A stretch of DNA of 6,816 nt from Acidobacteriota bacterium. Its GTDB lineage: Bacteria > Acidobacteriota > Terriglobia > Terriglobales > Acidobacteriaceae. Every line of letters begins with the position of its first letter. Positions within the stretch are counted from its first letter, which is position 1. A program made the position numbers and the translations under genes. Under the pieces are notes generated by a model, which was not told the origin of the DNA, searched no databases, and worked only from the letters and a program-made list of their open reading frames with translations. The stretch spans positions 1 to 6,816 of the forward strand of contig JAKCDN010000169.1 of assembly GCA_021841795.1 (NCBI GenBank). Reading direction: 5' to 3'. This document shows, one piece after another, positions 1 through 6,001 of the stretch.

Positions 1-167
<167 letters not shown>

Positions 168-172
168 TCATG

Positions 173-177
173 CCTCC
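173..177 (-). promoter_or_regulatory. Distant Shine-Dalgarno (GGAGG) of the SDR gene
   Basis: GGAGG on the minus strand stands 14 nt before the ATG at 158, longer than the usual 5-9 nt. An ATG much closer to it (170-172) is out of frame with the SDR and is not a credible start. The annotated start is therefore chosen on protein conservation, not spacing. Confidence 0.4.
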
Positions 178-248
178 GAAACAATGGTTGGCGAACGGTG
201 AACGGCGGCGGCTTCAACGGGAGGGCCACAAGGAACCGGACTCGAACC

Positions 249-1664
249 TCAGTCCCCGCTTTTACGAGGCTTTCCTTCCTGTGCGTGGTAGACGGACGGG
301 CGGCCCACGCTCACATAGGTAAATCCGTGGCTTTGCATCGTGAGGGGCTTGTAGAGATTTCTGCCGTCGATGACGATGGGAAAGCGCATGGCGCGATTGA
401 GGCGGGGGAGATCGATGGCGGAAAACTCCTGCCAGTCGGTAAGAACCAGCAGGGCGTCGGCATCCCTGGCGGCCTCATAGAGGTCGGCTGCATAATGCAT
501 GTTTTTCGCCGGCGGCAGCACTTCCCTGGCGCGCTCCATGGCGGCGGGATCGTAAGCGGCGACGATGGCGCCAGCGTCGAGGAGCATCCTGATCATGCCG
601 ACGGCCGGAGATTCGCGGATATCGTCCGTCTGACCCTTGAAGGCCAGACCCAGCGCGGCGAGGCGCTTGCCGCGCAAGGTCCACAAAGCGGAGCGGACCT
701 TGTTGAAGAAGACTTCCTTCTGGGTCTCGTTAATCTTGCGCACCTCTTCGAGCAACTGGAAATTGACGCCGCGTTCCTGCGCCACCCAGTGGAATGCGGC
801 CACGTCCTTGGGAAAACAGGAGCCGCCATATCCCAGCCCGGCGCGCAGAAATCTGGGCCCGATGCGGCTGTCGAGCCCCATGCCGGCGGCGATATCTTCG
901 ATGTCGGCATCGACGGCCTCGGCCAGGTTGGCTACGGCGTTGATGAAGGAGATCTTCATGGCCAGGAATGCGTTGGACGCGTGCTTGATGATCTCAGCGC
1001 TCTGGGTGGAAGTGACGACAAGCTTGGCCGGACAGTCCGCAGTGCAGGCGCCGGCGAGAGCAGCCGGTTGCGCGTAATAGGCGCCGCCGGTGAGGGGCGC
1101 GTAGATCCGATTGAGCAGTTCGGCGGAGCGGTTGTTGTTGGCGCCGACCACGATGCGGTCAGGATGCAGAAAATCCCTGACGGCCGTGCCTTCACGGAGG
1201 AACTCGGGATTGGAGACCACATCGAAGGTGTCCGGCTGGACGCCATGGCGGAGCAGAACGCGTCTGATCCAGTCGTTGGTGTACACGGGCACCGTGCTCT
1301 TCTCGACGATCACTTTATAGCTGGTGATGGTGCGCGCAATCTCGGCGACAACCGCTTCAACATAGGACAGGTCCGCGGCGCCGGAATCACCCTGCGGGGT
1401 GCCGACGGCAATAAAGACGGCTTCGCTTTTCTCGACGGCCGCGGCCAGATCGGTGGTGAAATGAATCGAGCGGCCGCGATGGCGGGCAAGAAGTTCAGAC
1501 AGGTGCGCCTCAAAGATGGGCACCCCTCCGTCGCAGAGCTGTTTGACTTTGGCTTCGTCGTTATCGACACAGATGACGGTGTGACCGATCTCGGCAAAAC
1601 ATGCCGACGCCACGAGCCCTACGTAGCCTGATCCGATGACACAGATAGCAACTGGCTTGCTCAT
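249..1664 (-). CDS. ugd: UDP-glucose 6-dehydrogenase
   Basis: This 471-residue protein has the full layout of the UDP-glucose/GDP-mannose dehydrogenase family, which oxidises UDP-glucose to UDP-glucuronate with two NAD+ in the cytosol. The N-terminal Rossmann fold begins at IGSGYVGL (residues 10-17, GxGxxG), with Asp34 ending the second strand. NPEFLREGTA (152-161) and the central helix KHASNAFLAMKISFINAVAN (227-246) are standard substrate-binding and dimer segments. GYGGSCFPKD (278-287) holds the catalytic Cys283. The C-terminal UDP-binding domain carries LGLAFKGQTDDIRESP (338-353). Length is slightly above typical (about 430-450), partly because of an extra stretch near residues 193-215 containing Cys207 and Cys211. 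The ATG at 1664 gives the normal N-terminus. It probably forms an operon with the SDR gene 90 bp downstream and is divergent from efp. Whether the product feeds capsule, lipopolysaccharide or UDP-xylose cannot be told from this window. Confidence 0.96.
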   Translation of the reverse strand: MSKPVAICVIGSGYVGLVASACFAEIGHTVICVDNDEAKVKQLCDGGVPIFEAHLSELLARHRGRSIHFTTDLAAAVEKSEAVFIAVGTPQGDSGAADLSYVEAVVAEIARTITSYKVIVEKSTVPVYTNDWIRRVLLRHGVQPDTFDVVSNPEFLREGTAVRDFLHPDRIVVGANNNRSAELLNRIYAPLTGGAYYAQPAALAGACTADCPAKLVVTSTQSAEIIKHASNAFLAMKISFINAVANLAEAVDADIEDIAAGMGLDSRIGPRFLRAGLGYGGSCFPKDVAAFHWVAQERGVNFQLLEEVRKINETQKEVFFNKVRSALWTLRGKRLAALGLAFKGQTDDIRESPAVGMIRMLLDAGAIVAAYDPAAMERAREVLPPAKNMHYAADLYEAARDADALLVLTDWQEFSAIDLPRLNRAMRFPIVIDGRNLYKPLTMQSHGFTYVSVGRPSVYHAQEGKPRKSGD

Positions 1665-1678
1665 GCGTTGTTCAAATT

Positions 1679-1684
1679 CTCCTT
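1679..1684 (-). promoter_or_regulatory. Distant Shine-Dalgarno (AAGGAG) of ugd
   Basis: AAGGAG on the minus strand ends 14 nt before the ugd ATG at 1664. No nearer purine-rich site and no in-frame alternative start lies between them, so this is probably the ribosome-binding site despite the long spacing, which matches that of the downstream SDR gene. Confidence 0.45.
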
Positions 1685-1809
1685 GCGACCGCTGGTCCGT
1701 GGCTATTTTATATTGTCATGGTTACAAACCGCCCCCTCGCGCTCGGCTGAAACCGCGGCGCGACAATGCCCCGTGGGCTACAATGAACTAAGGCCAAACG
1801 GCATATTTC

Positions 1810-1828
1810 TCTGCGCAGTGTGCGCAGA
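1810..1828 (+). other. Hairpin in the efp 5' leader
   Basis: TCTGCGCA (1810-1817), the loop GTG, and TGCGCAGA (1821-1828) form a perfect 8-bp stem with a three-base loop. It ends 6 nt before the efp Shine-Dalgarno sequence. It could limit ribosome access, stabilise the mRNA, or act as a palindromic DNA site; there is no T tract, so it is not an intrinsic terminator. Confidence 0.55.
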
Positions 1829-1851
1829 TCCAGCAAGGAGCTGCAACCCTT

Positions 1852-2412
1852 ATGGCGATTCCCGCCACACAACTTCGTCCGGGCATGATCATCAAGCATA
1901 ACGAGCAGTTGCATCTGGTCTTCAAGGTGGAGCACCGCACGCCCGGCAACCTTCGCGCGTTCATCCAGGCCAAGCTGCGCAACCTGAAGTCCGGTGCGAT
2001 GTTCGAGCACCGCTTCCGTTCCGCCGACGCGATCGAAAAGGTCGTGGTGGATGAAGTGCCGATGGAATTTCTCTATGCCGACGGCGACGATTACTACTTT
2101 ATGAACCCGGTCGATTACGAGCAGATGGTGCTGAAGAGCGCCACACTCGGCGATGCCGTGGAATACCTGACGGCGAACCTGCAGATTCGCGTGAGCTACT
2201 TTGACGGGCAGCCGGTGGGCATCGAACTGCCGCAGACGGTGGATCTCGAGGTGGTGGAGACGGAGCCGGGCCTTAAGTCGGCGACAGCGTCGAGTGTGAC
2301 CAAGCCGGCCAAGCTGGAAACCGGTCTGGTTGTGCAGGTGCCGCCCTTCATCAACGAAGGCGAGAAGATTCGCGTCGACACCAGCGAGGGTGCGTATTTG
2401 AGCCGGGCCTGA
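1852..2412 (+). CDS. efp: Translation elongation factor P
   Basis: The 186-residue product has the three-domain layout of EF-P, which binds between the P and E sites of the ribosome and rescues stalling at polyproline. It has an N-terminal KOW-like domain (about 1-64), a central OB domain (about 65-128) and a C-terminal OB domain (about 129-186). Residues 151-170 fit the family signature (KPA, then four residues, G, later VPPF and G). Length matches E. coli (188 aa). AAGGAG at 1835-1840 precedes the ATG by 11 nt. The functional tip loop reads HRTPGNLRAF (28-37): Asn33 stands where E. coli has the beta-lysylated Lys34 in PGKGQ, and where some groups have a rhamnosylated Arg. The known lysine or arginine modifications at this position therefore cannot apply, although Arg35 is two residues away. 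Identity is certain from overall sequence; how the tip functions is unknown. It appears monocistronic, with its own terminator. Confidence 0.97.
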   Translation: MAIPATQLRPGMIIKHNEQLHLVFKVEHRTPGNLRAFIQAKLRNLKSGAMFEHRFRSADAIEKVVVDEVPMEFLYADGDDYYFMNPVDYEQMVLKSATLGDAVEYLTANLQIRVSYFDGQPVGIELPQTVDLEVVETEPGLKSATASSVTKPAKLETGLVVQVPPFINEGEKIRVDTSEGAYLSRA

Positions 2413-2435
2413 GCCGAGCAACGCGATCAGCACAG

Positions 2436-2467
2436 AACGGCGCCTGACTGGGCGCCGTTTGTTTTTT
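2436..2467 (+). terminator. Intrinsic terminator of efp
   Basis: AACGGCGCC (2436-2444), a 6-nt loop and GGCGCCGTT (2451-2459) form a perfect 9-bp GC-rich stem followed by TGTTTTTT (2460-2467). It starts 24 bp after the efp stop codon. The T tract is only on the plus-strand side, so it acts mainly on efp and not on the converging serA transcript. Confidence 0.9.
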
Positions 2468-2595
2468 GCGTAAAGAAGGCGGAGCGGCATGAACCTGCGG
2501 CGTACAGGGCAAGGCGCTATGCAAGCCCCGGCGCCGATGCGGCAAGCACGCGGCGAGAGGCGGCAACGCCGGCCGGAATCAGGTTGACGCCTGCG

Positions 2596-2624
2596 CGCGG
2601 CGCGCCGCGGGAGTTTTCCCGCGG
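2596..2624 (-). repeat. GC-rich palindromes downstream of serA, possible weak terminator
   Basis: Two overlapping perfect palindromes lie 16 bp beyond the serA stop: CGCGGCGCGCCGCG (2596-2609, no loop) and CCGCGGGA-GTTT-TCCCGCGG (2605-2624, 8-bp stem, 4-nt loop). The minus-strand transcript would meet the second first. No U tract follows, so this is not a classic intrinsic terminator; it may still protect the mRNA 3' end or assist Rho. The rest of the 228-bp convergent gap (2413-2640) shows nothing gene-like beyond the efp terminator. Confidence 0.45.
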
Positions 2625-2640
2625 ACCGCTACGCCGGGCA

Positions 2641-4485
2641 CTACTTGCCGCCATTCAATTTGACCAGGCGTGCTTCAAGCAGGGCGTCGATGACCTTGAG
2701 GGCTTCAAGAGCCTGCTCGGAGACGGGCTCGTCGACCTGCACGACGGCCAGAGCCATAACGGGTTTACCCGCTTCCTGGGCCTGCAGGCGCTCACGGCCG
2801 AGCGCGAAGTTGGCGATGTTGACGCCCTGCTGGCCGAGGATGGTTCCGATACGGCCGATGACGCCGGGCACATCCAGGTTACGGCAAACCACGAGGGCGC
2901 CCTCGAGAGGAGCTTCCACGTCGATGCCGTCAAAGGCGAGCAGCCTGGGCTGCTCAGCGTGGATCACGGTGGCGCTGGCGCGGCTCTCACCCTGCGCAGT
3001 ATGCAGGACGAGAGTAAGGACCGCCGCGGCGCCGCCGCGATGACTTTCTTCCTTCTCCTCGTGCACGCGAATGCCGCGCTCCTGGGCGATAGCGGCGGCG
3101 TTGATGCGGTTGACATTCTCCGATCCCTGCAGCAGACCGGCGATTGCGGCATTGCGCACCAGCTCGGTTTTGCCTTCAGCGAGGGCGCCGCCGTAGACGA
3201 TCGCAATGGATTCGATGCCGCCCTTTCCGGCCTGGGCCAGAAAGGAGCCTAGACGCCCGGCGAGATCGATGTACGGAGCGAGCTTGACATACTCCTCGTG
3301 GCTGAGCGAGGGCAGATTCACGGCATTCTGCACCACGCCGAGCTTGAGGTATTCGCGGACCTGCTGCGCGATCTGCACGCCGACGGCCTCCTGCGCCTCG
3401 GCGGTCGAGCCGCCAATGTGCGGGGACAGGATTACGTTGTCGAGGCCGAAGAAAGGCGACTCCCTGGGCGGTTCGACGTTGAAGACGTCAAGGGCCGCAC
3501 CGGCCACCTGCCCGCTCTTGAGGGCGGCGGCCAGATCGGCTTCAACGATCAGCTCGCCGCGCGCGCAGTTGACGATGCGCACGCCCTTCTTCATGGTGGC
3601 GAGAGTCTTTGCATTGATAATGCCCTGGGTTTGCGGGGTCAGGCCGACATGCAGGGTGAGGTAGTCGGCTTTGGCAAAGAGCTCTTCCACAGGGACCACG
3701 GTGATGCCGTTCTCCCGCGCCACGGCAGGGGAGACAAACGGATCGGTGCCGATAATTTCCATGCCGAAGGCGCGCGCGCGGCGCGCCACCTCAAGCCCCA
3801 CGCGCCCGAGGCCGAGAATGCCGAGAGTCTTGGCGCGCAGTTCGGATCCCTGGAGGTTTTTCTTGTCCCACTTGCCGGCGTGCATGGTGGCATTGGCCAC
3901 GGCGACCTTGCGGGCCAGCGACACCATGAGACAGACCACGAGCTCGGCGACGGCCACGGCGTTGGCGCCCGGGGTATTCATGACCACGATGCCGCGGCGG
4001 GTGGCGGCTTCAGCGTCGATATTGTCCACGCCCACGCCGGCGCGACCAATGACACGCAGCTTCGGCGCATGCGCCATGAGCTCATCACCGACCTGGACGG
4101 CGCTGCGCACCACAAGGGCGTCGGCTTCGGCCAGAGCGGCCGGAAGCCCATCCGGCAACTGATCGTGCGTTTTCACTTCCCAACCCGGCTCGGCTGCGAA
4201 TACGGCCAGCGTCGCGGGAGAAACCTTCTCCGCAAGTACGACCTTCATGGCTGCTCCCCTGTCCGCCACGGCGGACGGCTTTTCGAAGTTATCAAAGCGG
4301 ATGCCCTCCTGCTCGCAGAGCAGGTCAAACATTCGCACCACCGCGGCGTGCGGCTTGCCTTCGCCGCGCTCGTACTTGGTGAGCGAGTTGGGATGAACGC
4401 CCAGCCGCTCCGCCATCTGGTATTGAAAGAGATCGAGCTGCCTGCGAGCGATGAGCAGCTTCTCGGCAAACGTGAGTTCAGGCAT
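2641..4485 (-). CDS. serA: D-3-phosphoglycerate dehydrogenase with an N-terminal XRE-type helix-turn-helix domain
   Basis: SerA oxidises 3-phosphoglycerate to 3-phosphohydroxypyruvate, the first step of serine synthesis. This 614-residue frame holds two parts. Residues 1-66 are an XRE/Cro-type DNA-binding domain: FQYQMAERLGV (20-30), then the probable recognition helix HPNSLTKYERG (31-41) and KPHAAVVRMFDLL. Residues 80-614 are a complete long-form SerA: GLGRVG (225-230) binds NAD with Asp248 following; Arg309 in NCARG, Glu338 in NVEPP and His356 in SPHIGG are the catalytic set; an intervening domain (about 395-525) precedes a C-terminal ACT domain (about 530-614, with NLDVPGVIG), which in relatives binds serine for feedback inhibition. 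The part from Met80 (about 535 aa) matches the usual length of this type, so the HTH is an addition. AGAGG stands just before the ATG at 4485; a second in-frame ATG at 4248 has an even better Shine-Dalgarno. The gene lies 90 bp after an aminotransferase, probably as one operon. The enzyme call is certain; whether the fused form is made is not. Confidence 0.95.
   Translation of the reverse strand: MPELTFAEKLLIARRQLDLFQYQMAERLGVHPNSLTKYERGEGKPHAAVVRMFDLLCEQEGIRFDNFEKPSAVADRGAAMKVVLAEKVSPATLAVFAAEPGWEVKTHDQLPDGLPAALAEADALVVRSAVQVGDELMAHAPKLRVIGRAGVGVDNIDAEAATRRGIVVMNTPGANAVAVAELVVCLMVSLARKVAVANATMHAGKWDKKNLQGSELRAKTLGILGLGRVGLEVARRARAFGMEIIGTDPFVSPAVARENGITVVPVEELFAKADYLTLHVGLTPQTQGIINAKTLATMKKGVRIVNCARGELIVEADLAAALKSGQVAGAALDVFNVEPPRESPFFGLDNVILSPHIGGSTAEAQEAVGVQIAQQVREYLKLGVVQNAVNLPSLSHEEYVKLAPYIDLAGRLGSFLAQAGKGGIESIAIVYGGALAEGKTELVRNAAIAGLLQGSENVNRINAAAIAQERGIRVHEEKEESHRGGAAAVLTLVLHTAQGESRASATVIHAEQPRLLAFDGIDVEAPLEGALVVCRNLDVPGVIGRIGTILGQQGVNIANFALGRERLQAQEAGKPVMALAVVQVDEPVSEQALEALKVIDALLEARLVKLNGGK
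4254..4260 (-). promoter_or_regulatory. Internal Shine-Dalgarno (AGGGGAG) for an alternative serA start at 4248
   Basis: AGGGGAG on the minus strand lies 5 nt before the in-frame ATG at 4246-4248 (Met80), exactly where ordinary SerA proteins begin (MKVVLAEKVSP). Initiation here would give a 535-residue SerA without the HTH domain. Confidence 0.6.
4261..4276 (-). other. 7-bp hairpin at the HTH-SerA junction
   Basis: GTCCGCC-GT-GGCGGAC on the minus strand is a perfect 7-bp inverted repeat with a 2-nt loop, directly before the internal Shine-Dalgarno sequence. It covers roughly codons 71-75, the linker between the HTH domain and SerA. It could be a relic of an old intergenic region or could modulate initiation at Met80; chance in GC-rich DNA is also possible. 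Confidence 0.45.
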
Positions 4486-4502
4486 GGTTCCTCTTGAGCG
4501 GG

Positions 4503-4560
4503 GTTAGCGGAGTTGGCGGGGTCAGACGCCTGGAGGGGCATCGCTGCCAACTCCGCTAAC
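4503..4560. repeat. Perfect 15-bp inverted repeat upstream of serA
   Basis: GTTAGCGGAGTTGGC (4503-4517) and its exact complement GCCAACTCCGCTAAC (4546-4560) are separated by 28 bp and fill most of the 90-bp gap between the aminotransferase stop and the serA start. In the minus-strand transcript it would fold into a long stem ending 8 nt before the serA Shine-Dalgarno sequence. No T tract follows, so it is not a normal terminator. The arms are 43 bp apart, about four helical turns, which would also suit a protein binding two sites on one DNA face. A leader structure, an operator, or a small dispersed repeat are all possible. Confidence 0.8.
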
Positions 4561-4575
4561 ACGCGCAGCGGGCGG

Positions 4576-5751
4576 CTAACGCCGCTGCTGATTTGCGTAC
4601 ACTTCCTGAGCGGCGGCCACGGCCTGACCCCACTTGACGGGAAGGCCGAGTGTGTCCTTGGCGATGTGCTCCATAGCGCCGAGCAGCGCCACGGTGTCGA
4701 GATAATCGAAAAAGCCGAGGTGAGCGACGCGGAAGAGCTTGCCCTGCATTTCGCCCTGTCCGTTGGCGATGACGGCAGCGAACTTCGCCTTGAGCGCCTT
4801 GACCACCGCTCCGGAATCCATGCCCTCCGGCACCTTGACCGCAGTGGCCGCGGCGGCTGGAGCCGTGGGCGCGAAGAGCGCAAAACCAAGGGCGATCAGT
4901 CCGGCGCGGGTGGCTTCGGCATTCACCTGGGCATTGTCGATGAGGGCGATGCGGCCCTTTTCGAGATCGCCGCCGGCCTGACCGGCAATATAGTCGAGCG
5001 CAGCACCGAGGCCGGCCACCAGGGCAACCGCCGGCGTGTAGGCGCTCTCGCCCTTGACGGCATTCTTGCGTTCCTTGCGGAGATCGAAGTAGTAGCGCGG
5101 ATTCTTCGAGGTCTCCATGGCCGCCCAGGCGCGGTCACTGACGCTGAGGTAGGCGAGGCCGGGCGGCATCATGACTGCCTTCTGCGACCCGCCAATGATG
5201 ACATCGATTCCCCAGCCGTCCACATCGAAATGGGTGGTGCCCAGTCCAGTGATGCCGTCGACAACGAGCAGCGCATCGGGCGCGATCTGGTCGCGCAGGC
5301 CGGCGATGGCCTGAATATCGTGGCGCACCGCGGTCGAGGTTTCCGTGGCCTGGATAAAGATGACCTTGTGCTCCGGTTTGAGGGCAGCCCGGACCTGCGC
5401 CAGATCGAAGGTTTCCCCATAGGGCGCGGAGAACACCTCCGGCTGGAGGTTGAAGGCCTTGGCCAGGCCAGTCCAGCGCTCGCCAAACTTACCCGCGGTG
5501 AGCACCAGCACCTTGTCGCCGGGCGAGGTAAGGTTGGCCACTGCCGCTTCCATGGCTCCCGTGCCGGACGAGGCGAGGAGCAGCACGTCATTCCTGGTTC
5601 CAACGAAGACCTTGAGCTGGGCAAGAACCTTCTGGAAGAGGGCACGAAACTCGGCGGTGCGGTGATGCATGTCGGCCGCGGCCATGGCAAATTGAGCGGC
5701 TGGAAGCAGCGGGGTCGGGCCGGGAGTGAAAAGGCGGGTTTTGCGGATCAT
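4576..5751 (-). CDS. Class V PLP-dependent aminotransferase (alanine/serine-glyoxylate aminotransferase family; candidate phosphoserine aminotransferase)
   Basis: The 391-residue product is a fold-type I, class V aminotransferase of the serine-pyruvate/alanine-glyoxylate group. It begins MIRKTRLFTPGPTPLLP, with the PGPTP substrate-loop motif at residues 10-14. SGTGAMEAA (62-70) is the phosphate-binding segment, Asp165 in VVDGITGLG contacts the pyridine nitrogen, and Lys191 in GGSQKAVMMPPG (187-198) is the expected Schiff-base lysine. Arg341 in LFRVAHLGF fits the substrate-carboxylate arginine. Length is normal for the family. The frame extends upstream to a GTG at 5802, but the ATG at 5751 is preferred: it has TGAGGA 5 nt upstream, and the protein from there starts like its relatives. 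Placement 90 bp before serA on the same strand suggests it converts phosphohydroxypyruvate to phosphoserine in place of a classic SerC; this is inferred from context. Glyoxylate-linked transamination remains the alternative. Confidence 0.92.
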   Translation of the reverse strand: MIRKTRLFTPGPTPLLPAAQFAMAAADMHHRTAEFRALFQKVLAQLKVFVGTRNDVLLLASSGTGAMEAAVANLTSPGDKVLVLTAGKFGERWTGLAKAFNLQPEVFSAPYGETFDLAQVRAALKPEHKVIFIQATETSTAVRHDIQAIAGLRDQIAPDALLVVDGITGLGTTHFDVDGWGIDVIIGGSQKAVMMPPGLAYLSVSDRAWAAMETSKNPRYYFDLRKERKNAVKGESAYTPAVALVAGLGAALDYIAGQAGGDLEKGRIALIDNAQVNAEATRAGLIALGFALFAPTAPAAAATAVKVPEGMDSGAVVKALKAKFAAVIANGQGEMQGKLFRVAHLGFFDYLDTVALLGAMEHIAKDTLGLPVKWGQAVAAAQEVYANQQRR

Positions 5752-5756
5752 TCGAT

Positions 5757-5761
5757 TCCTC
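5757..5761 (-). promoter_or_regulatory. Shine-Dalgarno (GAGGA) that decides the aminotransferase start
   Basis: GAGGA on the minus strand stands 5 nt before the ATG at 5751. The other in-frame starts (ATG at 5763, GTG at 5793 and 5802) have no comparable purine-rich site, so 5751 is preferred. Confidence 0.65.
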
Positions 5762-5776
5762 ATGTTGGAGTGAATT

Positions 5777-5794
5777 TGTGACCTGACATTCACA
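5777..5794. promoter_or_regulatory. TGTGA-N8-TCACA palindrome, possible operator
   Basis: TGTGA (5777-5781) and TCACA (5790-5794) form a perfect 5-bp inverted repeat with 8 bp between. The half-sites equal those of CRP/FNR-family sites, but the spacing is 8, not the 6 typical of E. coli CRP. It overlaps the edge of the candidate -10 box, where a bound protein would repress. The regulator is unknown. Confidence 0.3.
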
Positions 5795-5799
5795 TAATA
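5794..5799 (-). promoter_or_regulatory. Candidate -10 box (TATTAT) for the aminotransferase-serA operon
   Basis: TATTAT on the minus strand lies about 43 bp before the chosen start codon in an AT-rich island. The -35 position 17 bp upstream reads ACCACA, a poor match to TTGACA, so the promoter may need an activator or may lie slightly elsewhere. If used, transcription would start near 5787 and the GTG starts at 5793 and 5802 would be excluded. Confidence 0.35.
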
Positions 5800-5804
5800 C
5801 ACAC

Positions 5805-5833
5805 TTTTGTGATTTTTGTGGTTTTTATTGTGG
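5805..5833. repeat. AT-rich TTTTTGTG direct repeats upstream of the aminotransferase promoter
   Basis: Three imperfect copies follow one another: TTTTGTG (5805-5811), TTTTTGTGG (5813-5821) and TTTTTATTGTGG (5822-5833), a period of about 9-10 bp, close to one helical turn. On the minus strand they read as phased CACAAAAA tracts just upstream of the candidate -10. They may be an UP-like or bent-DNA element or an array of regulator half-sites. Confidence 0.45.
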
Positions 5834-6001
5834 AAATTCCGCTATGGTTTATCCCAGATAAGATCGGATCGGGGCAGGACTCGCGATTCGCAGGCCGATA
5901 CCGCTCGATCGAGAGGGTGTCTTTGCTCCGGCCTTGCAATGGCGCTCCCGGAGCGGCCGCAGGGCGCGGCCATCACGGCGCACAAGGCGCGGCACATGAA
6001 A

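Larger units (their letters stand above)
1665..1851. promoter_or_regulatory. Divergent promoter region between ugd and efp
   Basis: This 187-bp gap separates two divergent genes, so both promoters should lie here. The best plus-strand -10 candidate is TACAAT at 1779-1784, which would put an efp transcript start near 1791; no convincing -35 lies 16-18 bp upstream. A second AT-rich island (about 1702-1718, containing TATTTTATATTG) interrupts otherwise GC-rich DNA and could serve ugd, efp or both; on the minus strand it reads TATAAAATA. I cannot assign exact boxes. No gene is seen in this stretch. Confidence 0.5.

Noticed and set aside
230..256. GGTTCGAGTCC on the minus strand, similar to a tRNA T-arm
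   Set aside because: The flanking bases do not pair into a 5-bp T-stem, no acceptor stem or anticodon arm is found, and it overlaps the ugd stop codon.
1708..2490. A 260-codon minus-strand frame opposite efp
   Set aside because: Antisense to a clear EF-P gene, and it would run through the efp terminator; no domain recognised.
3298..4497. A 399-codon plus-strand frame opposite serA (and a 222-codon one at 2584-3252)
   Set aside because: Antisense shadows of serA; low-complexity His/Gly/Asp-rich translations without family features.
4503..4560. Inverted repeat read as an insertion-sequence end or transposon remnant
   Set aside because: The spacer is only 28 bp with no coding capacity and no target duplication is visible; a regulatory or RNA role fits better, though a small dispersed repeat cannot be excluded.
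4245..4889. A minus-strand frame of 214 codons spanning the aminotransferase-serA gap
   Set aside because: It overlaps both real genes in another frame; the translation is Ser/Arg/Pro-rich frame-shift noise.
4513..5781. A 422-codon plus-strand frame opposite the aminotransferase
   Set aside because: Same shadow effect; the minus-strand product has a full set of PLP-enzyme motifs.
5752..5802. Upstream GTG start adding 17 residues to the aminotransferase
   Set aside because: No Shine-Dalgarno there, the extra residues do not resemble the family N-terminus, and the region carries the candidate promoter; ATG at 5751 has a good site.
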